The position numbers and the translations under genes are program-made. Source: Aquimarina macrocephali JAMB N27 (GTDB taxonomy: Bacteria; Bacteroidota; Bacteroidia; Flavobacteriales; Flavobacteriaceae). From it: a stretch of DNA of 64,000 nucleotides. Shown in pieces: positions 1-8,165 of this stretch. The DNA is taken from NCBI RefSeq assembly GCF_000520995.1, contig NZ_JACA01000049.1, positions 1 through 64,000 of the forward strand, given 5' to 3'. Under the pieces are notes generated by a model that was not told the origin of the DNA, did no database searches, and was given only the letters and a program-made list of their open reading frames with translations. Every line of letters begins with the position of its first letter. Position 1 is the stretch's first letter.

Positions 1-17
1 TAAGAAATAATATAAAT

Positions 18-43
18 AAAAGCTACTGTAATAGGTAGCTTTT
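18..43. terminator. hairpin, possible terminator at window edge
   Basis: AAAAGCTAC (18-26) pairs with GTAGCTTTT (35-43) around an 8-nt loop. It follows a TAA at 1-3 that could end a gene entering from the left, and it precedes the decayed minus-strand frame. Seen directly; the terminator role is inferred. Confidence 0.4.
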
Positions 44-49
44 GTCATT

Positions 50-193
50 TTAAGAAAAGTAACCTAATGAGTCTTCAATATCATCGAGAGTCTCAAATTG
101 TTCTCCAAAGAAAAATACACAGTACATAAATTGAGTATCAGTTGTTTCCCGACCCAACAGCAAGAGTTCTTTTTGTGTTTTTACATTTTGTAA
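50..193 (-). pseudogene. decayed gene remnant (C-terminal fragment)
   Basis: A minus-strand frame stays open for 47 codons up to its stop at 50-52 and has no good start. The peptide reads like real protein; its tail is EQFETLDDIEDSLGYFS. In another minus-strand frame, immediately upstream (about 197-275), a second protein-like stretch (TEFKVLLMKAYSSHKNVV) can be read, as if one gene had been split by a frameshift near 190. I do not recognise the family. The rest of 1-380 holds only the edge hairpin and the leader of the next gene. A chance open frame in AT-rich DNA is the alternative. Confidence 0.3.
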
Positions 194-380
194 TCACAAC
201 ATTTTTATGGGAGCTATACGCCTTCATGAGCAGCACTTTAAATTCTGTGGCATGATATATGTAATGTTAAAAATAACGACGCTATTATACTAACTTTTTA
301 AAATAATCCCAAATCAGTGCTGTTAGAGTTTTGAAAACAGCGTATGAAATTATAAATTTGAACACCTAAAATAAATTGCT

Positions 381-1007
381 ATGATCTACCGAATAAACCT
401 TCAGAACGTAAAGAAAATATTACTTATGCTAGTGGTTTCTTGCTTTTTTATACAAGTAAATGCACAAAACGAGCTTGTTTCTATTCAATCTATTAGTGAC
501 CAGGAGTTTGAGGTAAGGAGTCTTAATGGTATTCCTTTTACAGTAGTTCTGGAAGAAAGTAATAATGATGGGCAATTTCATTTAGGGATCAATAATAGCC
601 TTACTTTTAAGGTTGGGGATATGATTGCCAAAAGAAGTACCCTTAGGATTGTATTTGAAGATGAATTGTACCACTCTTTAGAAAATAAATTGATCAAGCA
701 ATATCAAAAAGACTTACAATGGATCGAAAACTTACTCGGTGTTAAAGAAGGTGAATTTAAAAAACTTCCATCACGTCCCGTTTTTTCAAATAATGGTTTA
801 GAGAAACTAAAAGGTACAGTATTTGAATATGTTAATACCGACCAAAAAGAAGAAGACTTCTATAAGTGGATAGAAAAGATAAACTATTCTGTTGGTGCGG
901 TACAATATTTTAGAGACTTATTTGCCGCATCTAATGGTGAGAATAATGAGCAAAGACGTCATTTTTTACCGATTAATATATACGAAGAACTTCAGAAAAG
1001 CAGATAA
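381..1007 (+). CDS. exported protein of unknown function
   Basis: 208 residues. The N-terminus carries a Sec signal peptide (basic MIYRINLQNVKK, hydrophobic core, cleavage near VNA-QN at about residue 28), so the product is periplasmic or outer-membrane associated. The mature part is hydrophilic, mixed alpha/beta, with one central acidic/aromatic region and no cysteines or recognised motif. It stands alone: the next gene is convergent, and a hairpin follows at 1049-1081. I do not recognise the family and assign no function. Confidence 0.75.
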   Translation: MIYRINLQNVKKILLMLVVSCFFIQVNAQNELVSIQSISDQEFEVRSLNGIPFTVVLEESNNDGQFHLGINNSLTFKVGDMIAKRSTLRIVFEDELYHSLENKLIKQYQKDLQWIENLLGVKEGEFKKLPSRPVFSNNGLEKLKGTVFEYVNTDQKEEDFYKWIEKINYSVGAVQYFRDLFAASNGENNEQRRHFLPINIYEELQKSR

Positions 1008-1048
1008 AGTTAATCTACTTATCCGAAAAGGAATGGAGCTTTATTTCA

Positions 1049-1081
1049 TATAAAAGACCGAACATAGTTCAGTCTTTTATA
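1049..1081. terminator. bidirectional terminator-like hairpin
   Basis: TATAAAAGAC (1049-1058) pairs with GTCTTTTATA (1072-1081). After one mismatch, GAAC/GTTC continues the stem around an ATA loop. It sits between the exported protein gene (+) and the YceI gene (-); the A/T tracts lie within the stem, so it could act in both directions. Confidence 0.5.
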
Positions 1082-1257
1082 AATATATACTACTCGTATT
1101 TAAAACTCTATTTTGATAGCAACTGCAATTCGATTAATACTTACAATAAGCATTAGACTCTAGATTCTGTACATTAATACGTGGGTTTTTAGTTACAATT
1201 GCATTCATAATTGTTGTTTTTTGATTGTATCAAGTTTAGAAAAAGGTAGTAATGTAT

Positions 1258-1854
1258 TTAGTTTACATTAGTATCTTTCTTTACGAGTTCTAGTTTTACG
1301 GTTATCTCAATGTCTTCACCTACAACCATACCACCATGTTCTGTCTTTGCATTCCAGGCAACTCCAAAATCGGTTCTATTTATAATTCCGGTAATCTTAA
1401 ATCCGGCTTTAGTATTGCCATTACCATCGTTTGCTATGATTCCACCATGAGAAACATCTAGTGTTACTTTTTTTGTTATGCCTCGCATGACTAAATTCCC
1501 TTTTAACTGATACCTCTTTTTACTTTTCTTTTTAAAGGACGTACTGGTAAAAGTAATTTCAGGATGTTTTTCGACATAAAAAAAATCTTCTGATTTTAAG
1601 TGACCATCTCTTTTAGCATTATCGGTATCAATAGAGCTGGCATCGATCTCGAAAGTAATTTCTGCGTCTGAGAAATCATCCTTGTTACTTATAAAACTTC
1701 CGTCAAAAGAGTTAAAGCTTCCGTCGACCTCAGAGATCACTAAATGTGAAACCGAAAAACTAACTTTTGAATGATATGGATCTACTTTCCAGGTAGTTTG
1801 TGCAAATGAGTATGTTGTTGCTATAAATGCGATTAATACTGCTAATCTCTTCAT
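1258..1854 (-). CDS. YceI-family periplasmic lipocalin-like protein
   Basis: 198 residues. Signal peptide of about 18 residues ending SFA-QT, then the YceI beta-barrel beginning TWKVDPYHSKVSFSVSHL, with the family signatures FEIDASSIDTDN..RDGHLKSEDFF and F.ITGIINRTDFGV. YceI proteins are lipocalin-like barrels that bind isoprenoid-type lipids in E. coli and relatives; the ligand here is unknown. It lies 24 nt after the SnoaL-like gene and is probably cotranscribed with it from the promoter at 2273-2323. Length is normal for the family. Confidence 0.9.
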   Translation of the reverse strand: MKRLAVLIAFIATTYSFAQTTWKVDPYHSKVSFSVSHLVISEVDGSFNSFDGSFISNKDDFSDAEITFEIDASSIDTDNAKRDGHLKSEDFFYVEKHPEITFTSTSFKKKSKKRYQLKGNLVMRGITKKVTLDVSHGGIIANDGNGNTKAGFKITGIINRTDFGVAWNAKTEHGGMVVGEDIEITVKLELVKKDTNVN

Positions 1855-1878
1855 TTTATAATATTTTAATATTCTGAT

Positions 1879-2247
1879 TTAGTTTGTGTAATAGAATTTT
1901 TCGTTGATGATTTGACCGTTTTCCCAACGTTGTATCGCTAATTGAAGATAATTTCTGGTTCCCCATTCTTTATGATCAAAATCAAAAGCCCATTGTACAA
2001 CAGAGATAGTATCATTGATCAATACATTTGTTACTTCGGCATTTCTAAATTGAGTGATATTACTTACAAAGGCTTTTTCTAATTCTCTATTGGCATCTTT
2101 ACCAAATGTAGGAGGGTTTTCATTTTCTTGCATGATTACATCATTTGCATAAAATTTTTCAAATGCTTCTAAGATTAGACCTTTTTTGATCATGGCATTA
2201 AGGGCCATTACCTGTTCTTTTACATTTGTTTTTGTTACTTCTGTCAT
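1879..2247 (-). CDS. SnoaL-like / NTF2-fold protein
   Basis: 122 residues, no signal peptide, so cytoplasmic. The layout (an N-terminal helix that opens the cone, FEKFYANDVIMQENENPP, then strands ending in WENGQIINEKFYY) is that of small NTF2-like proteins related to SnoaL polyketide cyclase. Members include isomerases, cyclases and many of unknown role; no substrate can be named. It is first in an operon with the YceI gene. The ATG lies 25 nt from the conserved promoter block, which fixes the start well. Confidence 0.8.
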   Translation of the reverse strand: MTEVTKTNVKEQVMALNAMIKKGLILEAFEKFYANDVIMQENENPPTFGKDANRELEKAFVSNITQFRNAEVTNVLINDTISVVQWAFDFDHKEWGTRNYLQLAIQRWENGQIINEKFYYTN

Positions 2248-2272
2248 GAGTATCTTTTTTTATTAATAATAC

Positions 2273-2323
2273 TACAAAGATGTAACGAGATTAAAAGCTA
2301 TGCATTCACTTAGGTTAACTAAT
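2273..2323 (-). promoter_or_regulatory. Crp/Fnr-type promoter, copy 1 (SnoaL-YceI operon)
   Basis: Read on the minus strand, this 51-bp block carries the dyad TTAAC-N4-GTGAA (2305-2318) and then ACATCTTTG, close to the Bacteroidota -7 box. The dyad centre lies about 41-42 bp before the likely transcription start, the class II activator position for Crp/Fnr proteins, and no -33 TTTG is evident. The operator overlaps the stop codon of the regulator gene. A block with 40 of 51 identical bases, ungapped, recurs at 8004-8054. Sequence match is seen; regulator identity is inferred. Confidence 0.55.
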
Positions 2324-2914
2324 ATTGGAGGTGCTGTTTTTATTGAAAATTTGTTTACGAATACGACTTAAAGACTGAGGTTTTATACCTAAATAAGAAG
2401 CAATTAATAACTGAGGTACTTTTTGAATAATTTCGGGATGCTCTGTTACAAGTTCTAAATAACGCTGCGGTGCAGACTTGCTTGTAAGTCCAGAAATACG
2501 TTGCAAAGTACTTATATAAGCTTTTTGGATAAGGAGTCTTTGAAAACGTTCAAAAGCGGGAATAGTATCACAGGTTTTTTCAAAATTATCTTTGTTTATA
2601 ATAATGAGTTTGGTTTCTACAATCGCTTCAATATTTAATTTTGAAGGTTCTCTAGAAAGGAAGCTGTACAAATCAGCAATCCAATAATTTTCTAAGGCAA
2701 TTTGTACAACATTTTTTTCACCTTTTTCATCAATTGAATACGAGTATAGTCCACCCGAAACTATAAAAGCAATATAATTAGCCACTTCACCTTCATTTAA
2801 GAAATGCTCATTTTTGTTTACCACAATAGACTTTGTTTGAGCTAAAAACTCTTCAAATTCAGTTTCGGTAATCGTAGTTTTTTCTAAAATGTTTTTATAC
2901 AGCAGTTGACTCAT
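2315..2914 (-). CDS. Crp/Fnr-family transcriptional regulator
   Basis: 199 residues. An N-terminal cyclic-nucleotide-binding-type beta-roll (about 20-120, with GEVANYIAFIVSGGLYSY) is followed by a dimerisation helix and a C-terminal helix-turn-helix (PQLLIASYLGIKPQSLSRIRK, about 165-188). The cAMP-contacting signature of true Crp and the Fnr cysteines are absent, as in many Bacteroidota members, so the ligand is unknown. The gene ends inside the promoter of the SnoaL-YceI operon, which makes that operon its likeliest target. Confidence 0.88.
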   Translation of the reverse strand: MSQLLYKNILEKTTITETEFEEFLAQTKSIVVNKNEHFLNEGEVANYIAFIVSGGLYSYSIDEKGEKNVVQIALENYWIADLYSFLSREPSKLNIEAIVETKLIIINKDNFEKTCDTIPAFERFQRLLIQKAYISTLQRISGLTSKSAPQRYLELVTEHPEIIQKVPQLLIASYLGIKPQSLSRIRKQIFNKNSTSNIS

Positions 2915-3104
2915 ATACTCTTTTTGTATAATGTATGTTTAATAATGATTAGCCAGTTTAAATGTACTTATCTTTTGAGTTGGTAACGCTTAAAATTTTA
3001 TTATTTTTTTCTCTCTTACTATTGCTCTTCCTATAGAAAAATCTCTGCAAGTCCATTTCATGTTTTCATATAGTTCAAGTATTTGCAATTACTATGAGTT
3101 ACTT

Positions 3105-3922
3105 TTATTTTTGGTAAAACTCTTTTATAGTAATGTTTTTTTCTTTTGTCAATCTTTTTAACTCCTTTAAAAGATAATATCGATGCATAAATCCAGTCAA
3201 AACAACAATTCTTTTTCCTTTGTTCTGCTCAGAAATTTTCATAATGTTTTTCGCCATGGTTTGATTTCTTACATCCCAAAAATCTGCCCATAGTTGGTAG
3301 CCGTCTCTATAACTTATTTTTTCTCCATTGGGTTTGGTTAAAAAACGATTTTCAAATTCATTACGAACATTTGTGATTTTTGGAATCATTTGATATTGAT
3401 AAAATTGACGCTGCTCACAAATGCTATCTGTTTGAGGATTGTTAAAGTTTTCTGGGGATTTCGAAGCACGCACTTTTAATGGTTCTAAAAGGGCAGTATA
3501 GGTGTTAAAAATTTTTGATTGAGATGCGGTTAATAATTTTGCATTATTTAACTGTCTAGAAGCTTTAGTGTTAATCTATCTGTAGGACGCATTCCTTTGT
3601 CAATTCTATATTGATTTCTACCTTCAAACTCATAGGGCCGTAAATGCGTTTCCGGATATTTCTCTATATACATTTTAGAAGCCATCCCTTCATTTTCATT
3701 ATACGGTTTATTAAATTTAAAATCAGGAGTAAAAAATGAAGAATCTATTTCGTGTAATATAAAATCTGGTTTAACTTTTTCTAAGATATTAAAAAGTATT
3801 TCTGGGTTATAGTTAGGCGCAGGTTTGTGTAAGTTACCAATAACAATTATTTCGGTTACCTTTTCTGTTTTACAAGAAAAAATTGTTGCTGTTATTAAAA
3901 GAAGAGTTATTATTTTTTTCAT
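3105..3922 (-). pseudogene. frameshifted lipoprotein gene (TraB/ChaN-like)
   Basis: Two minus-strand frames look like halves of one protein. The first (3922-3548) begins with a lipoprotein signal (TATIFSCKT), then IIVIGNLHKP and an ExD stretch. The second is open from about 3578 to 3105 and ends RIVVLTGFMHRYYLLKELK. The switch falls in the AAGCTTCTAGACAG run near 3560-3580; one missing T would restore LKLSRQLNNAKLL. The paired GxxH segments at each end recall the TraB/ChaN clan, a tentative match. It lies 37 nt after the acetyltransferase gene and closes that operon. A sequencing error is possible. Confidence 0.65.
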
Positions 3923-3959
3923 TTTATTCTTAATGTTGCTATTTTAATTCCAATAATGT

Positions 3960-4526
3960 TTATGAGTGTTTAAAATCTACTTCTAGTAATGAAAAAACCT
4001 CGCTGTCTAAATATTTTCCATCGAAATAATAATTTTCTTTAAAATACCCTTCTTTTCTAAACCCTAATCTGTGCAATAGCTTCTTAGAGCTTTCGTTTTC
4101 AGGATTTACATTGGCTTCAATACTATGCAGGTTTAGGTTGTTGAATCCAAATTTAATTAGCTCAATCATTGTTTCTTTCATAAAGCCTTTACCCCAAAAT
4201 TGAGGTTTTAAAGTATATCCTATTTCAGCTCTATGATTTTCTCTAAGTATTCTCCAATATGAAAAATCACCAATAAATGTGTTTGTTGATTTTTCTATAA
4301 TAGCCCAAAATAGCCCGTTTCCTTTTTTATAGGTTTCTATGTTTTTTGAAATAAAATTTTTAGAATCTTGTACTGTTGTATGGGGATTTGAATCCATATA
4401 CTTCATCACATCTTTATCTGTTCGAATACTCTGAATATCTGAAGCATCACTTATAATGATTTCTCTAAATATGAGTCTTTCGCTTTCTAGTTGAGGAAAG
4501 TCCTGAAAATAAATATCATTAATCAT
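3960..4526 (-). CDS. GNAT N-acetyltransferase, RimJ/RimL type
   Basis: 188 residues, cytoplasmic. Typical of the RimJ/RimL branch of the GNAT fold: opening LESERLIFREI, mid-region IGDFSYWRI and AEIGYTLKPQFWGKGFMKE (acetyl-CoA pyrophosphate loop with WGKG), then SIEANVNPENESSKKLLHRLGFRKEGYF. Such enzymes move an acetyl group from acetyl-CoA to protein N-termini or small amines; the acceptor is unknown. The start is 5 nt past the M43 peptidase stop, so the two are cotranscribed. Confidence 0.9.
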   Translation of the reverse strand: MINDIYFQDFPQLESERLIFREIIISDASDIQSIRTDKDVMKYMDSNPHTTVQDSKNFISKNIETYKKGNGLFWAIIEKSTNTFIGDFSYWRILRENHRAEIGYTLKPQFWGKGFMKETMIELIKFGFNNLNLHSIEANVNPENESSKKLLHRLGFRKEGYFKENYYFDGKYLDSEVFSLLEVDFKHS

Positions 4527-4531
4527 TTTTC

Positions 4532-5464
4532 TTATTTTCTGTAATTTGATTTGTTATTAAGGTATAATTCTCGTCTTGTACCTCCTTCATTAAACAATTC
4601 GCGCATTCGCTCTTTTTGTCCTTTGGTAAACATAAACATAGCATTATCATTTACATAATCCATAAAATTCATAAACATATCATTACTACCACAGGAAAAT
4701 TGAGGATGAACAGGATGGCCTGTTCTTGATTCATACTGTGAAGGCGTATCTTCTACTTGATCAGAAGATTCACAATCTTTGTCTTTTGCAAAAATATGTT
4801 TAAGATTTAACCAATGACCAATTTCATGAGTAGCAGTTCTTCCAAACTTATGACCATCTGCCAAAGGCTCCAGAGTTCCAAATACTCTTGGATCCATGAC
4901 TACACCGTCGATTCTTGGGTCAGATCCAGGAGGATTAGCATATCCTGGGAGCCCTAAATTACCTAAACGATTTGAATAATCGGCTATCCAAATATTTAGA
5001 TATTTATGGTTTGGCCAAGCATCTTGACCACCTTTATTAGAAAAATATAATAAACGCTCTTCAATACTTTCTATATCCTCATGCCCATCAGAGGCAACAA
5101 CCATACTTTCGGTTCTAATTATACCAGTAGTTGGATTTTCGCTTGGGTCTATGGTTGCCAATTTAAATTCAACACCTACATCGGCTACTAAATGCTTAAA
5201 CTCGCCAGGCGTGTTTATATGATCGGGGTTTAGCTTTCTAAAATCTTGATTTAATACATCGATCTGAGATTGTATTTTCTCATCGCTAATCACAAATGGG
5301 TTTGGACTGTAATTAATCACATGGATTACTACCGGAATTGAAATTATTTCTTCCGGAGGAACATTCGTTGGTTCTTCAGGAAGAGTAGGTACATTAGTTT
5401 TGTCACAAGCGTTAAAAAAAAGTATAGAAAAAAGGAACGTTAGAATAGTGGTAGACCTGGTCAT
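4532..5464 (-). CDS. M43 (pappalysin-like) metallopeptidase lipoprotein
   Basis: 310 residues. Lipoprotein signal peptide with lipobox FNAC at about residue 20. The catalytic zinc site is HEIGHWLNLKHIF (HExxHxxxLxH, around residue 215), followed about 50 residues later by the Met-turn FMDYVND; both are diagnostic of the M43 cytophagalysin/pappalysin family. Cysteines flanking the zinc region (KDCESS and FSCGS) fit the usual disulfide. Expected to be a surface or periplasmic protease. It sits between an LRR lipoprotein (18-nt gap) and a GNAT gene (5-nt gap). Confidence 0.92.
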   Translation of the reverse strand: MTRSTTILTFLFSILFFNACDKTNVPTLPEEPTNVPPEEIISIPVVIHVINYSPNPFVISDEKIQSQIDVLNQDFRKLNPDHINTPGEFKHLVADVGVEFKLATIDPSENPTTGIIRTESMVVASDGHEDIESIEERLLYFSNKGGQDAWPNHKYLNIWIADYSNRLGNLGLPGYANPPGSDPRIDGVVMDPRVFGTLEPLADGHKFGRTATHEIGHWLNLKHIFAKDKDCESSDQVEDTPSQYESRTGHPVHPQFSCGSNDMFMNFMDYVNDNAMFMFTKGQKERMRELFNEGGTRRELYLNNKSNYRK

Positions 5465-5482
5465 TGGATATGTTTTTATAAA

Positions 5483-6415
5483 CTAGTTGCAATTGGTATT
5501 TAATTCTTGATAATCAGACTTTGTGAGGTTAGCAATGTTCTGTGCACTATCTATTTTAATACAGAATAGATTTGGGTTTCTATCTATGATTAGAAAAATC
5601 AATTTTTGAAGATAACTTACATCGAATTCGGTAAGTAAATTGCTGGAAAAATAAAGCGTATGAATATTATTATTTTTTTCAAGGTCAATGCTCTGAATTT
5701 TGTTGTCTGAAAGTGCTAATGTTTCCAATAGGATATTTGTACTAAGATCTAACTTAGAGATTCTATTGGTTTGTGCTAAGATGGAGGTTAAATTTACGGC
5801 ACCTTGAGTGTCTAGGGTTGTTATATGATTATTTCTTATAAATAACGTTGTTAGTGTGGCATTTTGAACACTTAGTTCTTCTAATAAATTAGTAGATAAA
5901 CTTAACCACTTTAGTTTAATGGCTTTGGGTAATCCAGTAATCGAGCTAAGATTATTCACACTAAGATTTAATTTGATCAATTCGGTATTATTGCTAATAT
6001 CAATACTATCTATATAGTTTGCAGAAAGGACTAACGTATCCAATTGTGTATTGGATTTTAAATTTACTGCAGTTAGATTGTTTCCTGCTGCATATAGTCT
6101 TTTCAGGTTTACAAAGCCTTCAATTCCTGTTAAATCACTAATTTTATTAGCATTGAAACTGCTTAAATCTATAGTGCTCACCTCACCAGCATCAACTTTT
6201 AGCATACGGTGGTTAATCTCATTGTCAGAATCGATACCTAAACTTATCAGTTTTTTTTCAAACTCCACATCTGGAATATTGAGATAAATATTGTCTTCTG
6301 ACTCTTTTTCATTGTCAGAAGAACAAGCAATAACTAGATATAATGAGGTAATTAAAAATAGTAGCGGTTTTAAAAGCGTTGTATACTTGTGAGACAATAG
6401 GTATTTTGTTTTCAT
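5483..6415 (-). CDS. leucine-rich-repeat lipoprotein
   Basis: 310 residues. Signal peptide with lipobox VIAC at about residue 31, then about ten short leucine-rich repeats of the bacterial 20-22 residue type (for example LKRLYAAGNNLTAVNLKSN, LDTLVLSANYIDSIDISNN). The repeats run from about 75 to 290; the cap ends with two cysteines (LFCIK, NTNCN). LRR proteins bind other proteins or glycans; the partner here is unknown. It lies between two predicted exported peptidases in one operon. Confidence 0.88.
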   Translation of the reverse strand: MKTKYLLSHKYTTLLKPLLFLITSLYLVIACSSDNEKESEDNIYLNIPDVEFEKKLISLGIDSDNEINHRMLKVDAGEVSTIDLSSFNANKISDLTGIEGFVNLKRLYAAGNNLTAVNLKSNTQLDTLVLSANYIDSIDISNNTELIKLNLSVNNLSSITGLPKAIKLKWLSLSTNLLEELSVQNATLTTLFIRNNHITTLDTQGAVNLTSILAQTNRISKLDLSTNILLETLALSDNKIQSIDLEKNNNIHTLYFSSNLLTEFDVSYLQKLIFLIIDRNPNLFCIKIDSAQNIANLTKSDYQELNTNCN

Positions 6416-6463
6416 TAAGCGTTTTTATATTTTGGATTGCATTGTTGTTATTGTGTAACCGAA

Positions 6464-7702
6464 CTATTCTCTTAGTTTTTTATTTACATCACCTTTTACA
6501 TCACTCCCAAATTCCGCTTCAATTAATTCAAGCAAGTCAAAAGTTCTTCTAATCTTATTTTGATGTGTTTTTTCCAATATAGTACTGAATGCTTTTCTAC
6601 CTATTAAATTTTCCAACTCATAAAGTAAATAAGCCCCTTTATACGTTACAACCTGTTGGTACTTCGCATTGGATTTTTTTATCTGATATATAGGAGGGAG
6701 GTTTTTAATGGTCTTTTTTAATTCCTCGATGTTTTTAGAAAAATTAGCTTCACCATATTGATGTCTTTGCAATATAACAGACGAATACTCGGCAAAAGAT
6801 TCATTTAACCAATCCTCCCATGTATTTACATCCGCCTTATTCCACCATAGATGTGCTATTTCATGAGCTAGTATTTTATCATTTGCAACACCAAATGAAT
6901 CTTTGATTGAGAGTGAAATAAACTCCTTTCTTGCATAAGAAGTTGATCGGTTAAATCGATTCACGGCAATTGTAAGGCTGGCTGCATTAGATTCACCTAA
7001 CACTTTATTAAGCCTATTATGATATAATTGTAAACTCTTTTTTAACGCTTTTGTACTTGAACTGTCTAAATTTAGATGATGAATTTTTATTTTTCCTTTG
7101 GCAACTATAATTGTCTTTAATTTGGAAGAGATAATCAGAGGTATATCCAAAAAAGGGATATTTTGTTTGATCTCCCAAATATTCTCTTTATTTGAAACTG
7201 TTCCAGAGCCAATAAGCTTATAAGTATTTGGCAATTCAATATTTAAGTTGTAACTAAAAAAACCGTAATCTAAATTAAAAGGAAACCATGCTGTATATAG
7301 GTTTAGTTCTAACCAATCCTTATTGTATAAAAACCTTTTGTCTTGTATACTGTCTAGACTATACGCGTATTTTAATGTCAATTGCTTATTATTAATTCCC
7401 TTACTTTGAATTAGAACAGCTTTATCTTCACCAACAAATGATTCTTCCAGTATTTGAAACGGTATTACTTTTGAATTTGAAGAGGCTTTTAACGAGTTGG
7501 CAGACCGGTGGATGTATAACTTTAATTGATCAATATCTGACAAATCATCTAAAGAAATCGTGAAATCTGCAATTACTTCACGCTTATCCATGTCAATATG
7601 GATATTGCCTTCATAGTGCTTAATGGTTTGTGAAGTTAATGTGACAGAATTCAGTATTACTATGATAATTAGTAACTGTTTTTTGATTCTTTTGCTTAGC
7701 AT
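6464..7702 (-). CDS. exported M1-like zinc peptidase (gluzincin)
   Basis: 412 residues with an N-terminal signal peptide (cleavage near LTSQ-TI). The gluzincin zinc motif is complete: HEIAHLWWNK, then 18 residues later the glutamate of NESFAEYSS. The part before it resembles the N-terminal beta domain of M1 aminopeptidases, but no GAMEN exopeptidase motif is visible and the protein lacks the long helical C-terminal domain, being roughly half a full M1 enzyme. Aminopeptidase specificity is therefore uncertain. It is the first gene of the run reaching to 3105. Confidence 0.82.
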   Translation of the reverse strand: MLSKRIKKQLLIIIVILNSVTLTSQTIKHYEGNIHIDMDKREVIADFTISLDDLSDIDQLKLYIHRSANSLKASSNSKVIPFQILEESFVGEDKAVLIQSKGINNKQLTLKYAYSLDSIQDKRFLYNKDWLELNLYTAWFPFNLDYGFFSYNLNIELPNTYKLIGSGTVSNKENIWEIKQNIPFLDIPLIISSKLKTIIVAKGKIKIHHLNLDSSSTKALKKSLQLYHNRLNKVLGESNAASLTIAVNRFNRSTSYARKEFISLSIKDSFGVANDKILAHEIAHLWWNKADVNTWEDWLNESFAEYSSVILQRHQYGEANFSKNIEELKKTIKNLPPIYQIKKSNAKYQQVVTYKGAYLLYELENLIGRKAFSTILEKTHQNKIRRTFDLLELIEAEFGSDVKGDVNKKLRE

Positions 7703-7927
7703 AGGTGTTGAATTTATAAGATGCGAGATGATGCATTACGTTTACTTCTATTGATTATATATTATTACTCATTCGTTTTATTAGTCAAATAAATTGATGA
7801 TGAGTGAGATGTTAGGGTTCAAAGATTTCTTTATGACTTTATTGAAAGCAAAACTGATAAATTTACATTGAATAAAAATTGATCTAGGTCACTTTTTCAT
7901 GCTATTTACTTCTTTAGAATATATTTT

Positions 7928-7978
7928 TTAAAGAGGCTTCAATTTTAAAAAAACCTTTTTGTTTTTTGTTTGGATCAT
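7928..7978 (-). other. 16-codon frame behind promoter copy 2
   Basis: ATG at 7978 lies exactly 25 nt from the promoter block at 8004-8054, the same distance as the SnoaL-like gene from copy 1. It reads MIQTKNKKVFLKLKPL and stops. It could be a leader peptide or the stub of a gene lost after promoter duplication. The rest of 7703-8003 shows no coding frame, so the peptidase operon may have a leader of about 300 nt. Confidence 0.3.
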
Positions 7979-8003
7979 GTCTATACAGTTTTTGAATTAT
8001 AAG

Positions 8004-8054
8004 TACAAAGATGTAAGCGAATTATATGTAATGCATTCACCTAAGTTAATTAAT
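8004..8054 (-). promoter_or_regulatory. Crp/Fnr-type promoter, copy 2
   Basis: Ungapped match, 40 of 51 bases, to the block at 2273-2323. The dyad TTAAC-N4-GTGAA is conserved (8036-8049), as are GTGAATGCAT and ACATCTTTGTA. It points at the M1-peptidase operon 300 nt away. Conservation is concentrated in the dyad and the -7 region, which argues for a shared regulator rather than chance. Confidence 0.5.
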
Positions 8055-8081
8055 GAAGTATTGTGGTAATAGTTAAGAAAG

Positions 8082-8114
8082 CTTCACTTGACAAAGGTTT
8101 GTTGCCAGGTGAAG
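8082..8114 (-). terminator. hairpin after mnmE
   Basis: CTTCAC (8082-8087) pairs with GTGAAG (8109-8114), with weak inner pairing. On the minus strand it is followed by CTTTCTT. It sits 50 nt past the mnmE stop; termination is plausible but the U-tract is poor. Confidence 0.35.
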
Positions 8115-8165
8115 TTTAGAGCCACAAGAAAAATAACTTTTATTTATATACAGAAAAAAACAAAT

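Noticed and set aside
3105..3922. Programmed -1 frameshifting in the TraB-like gene
   Set aside because: No slippery heptamer or downstream structure is seen near the switch; mutation or sequencing error is simpler.
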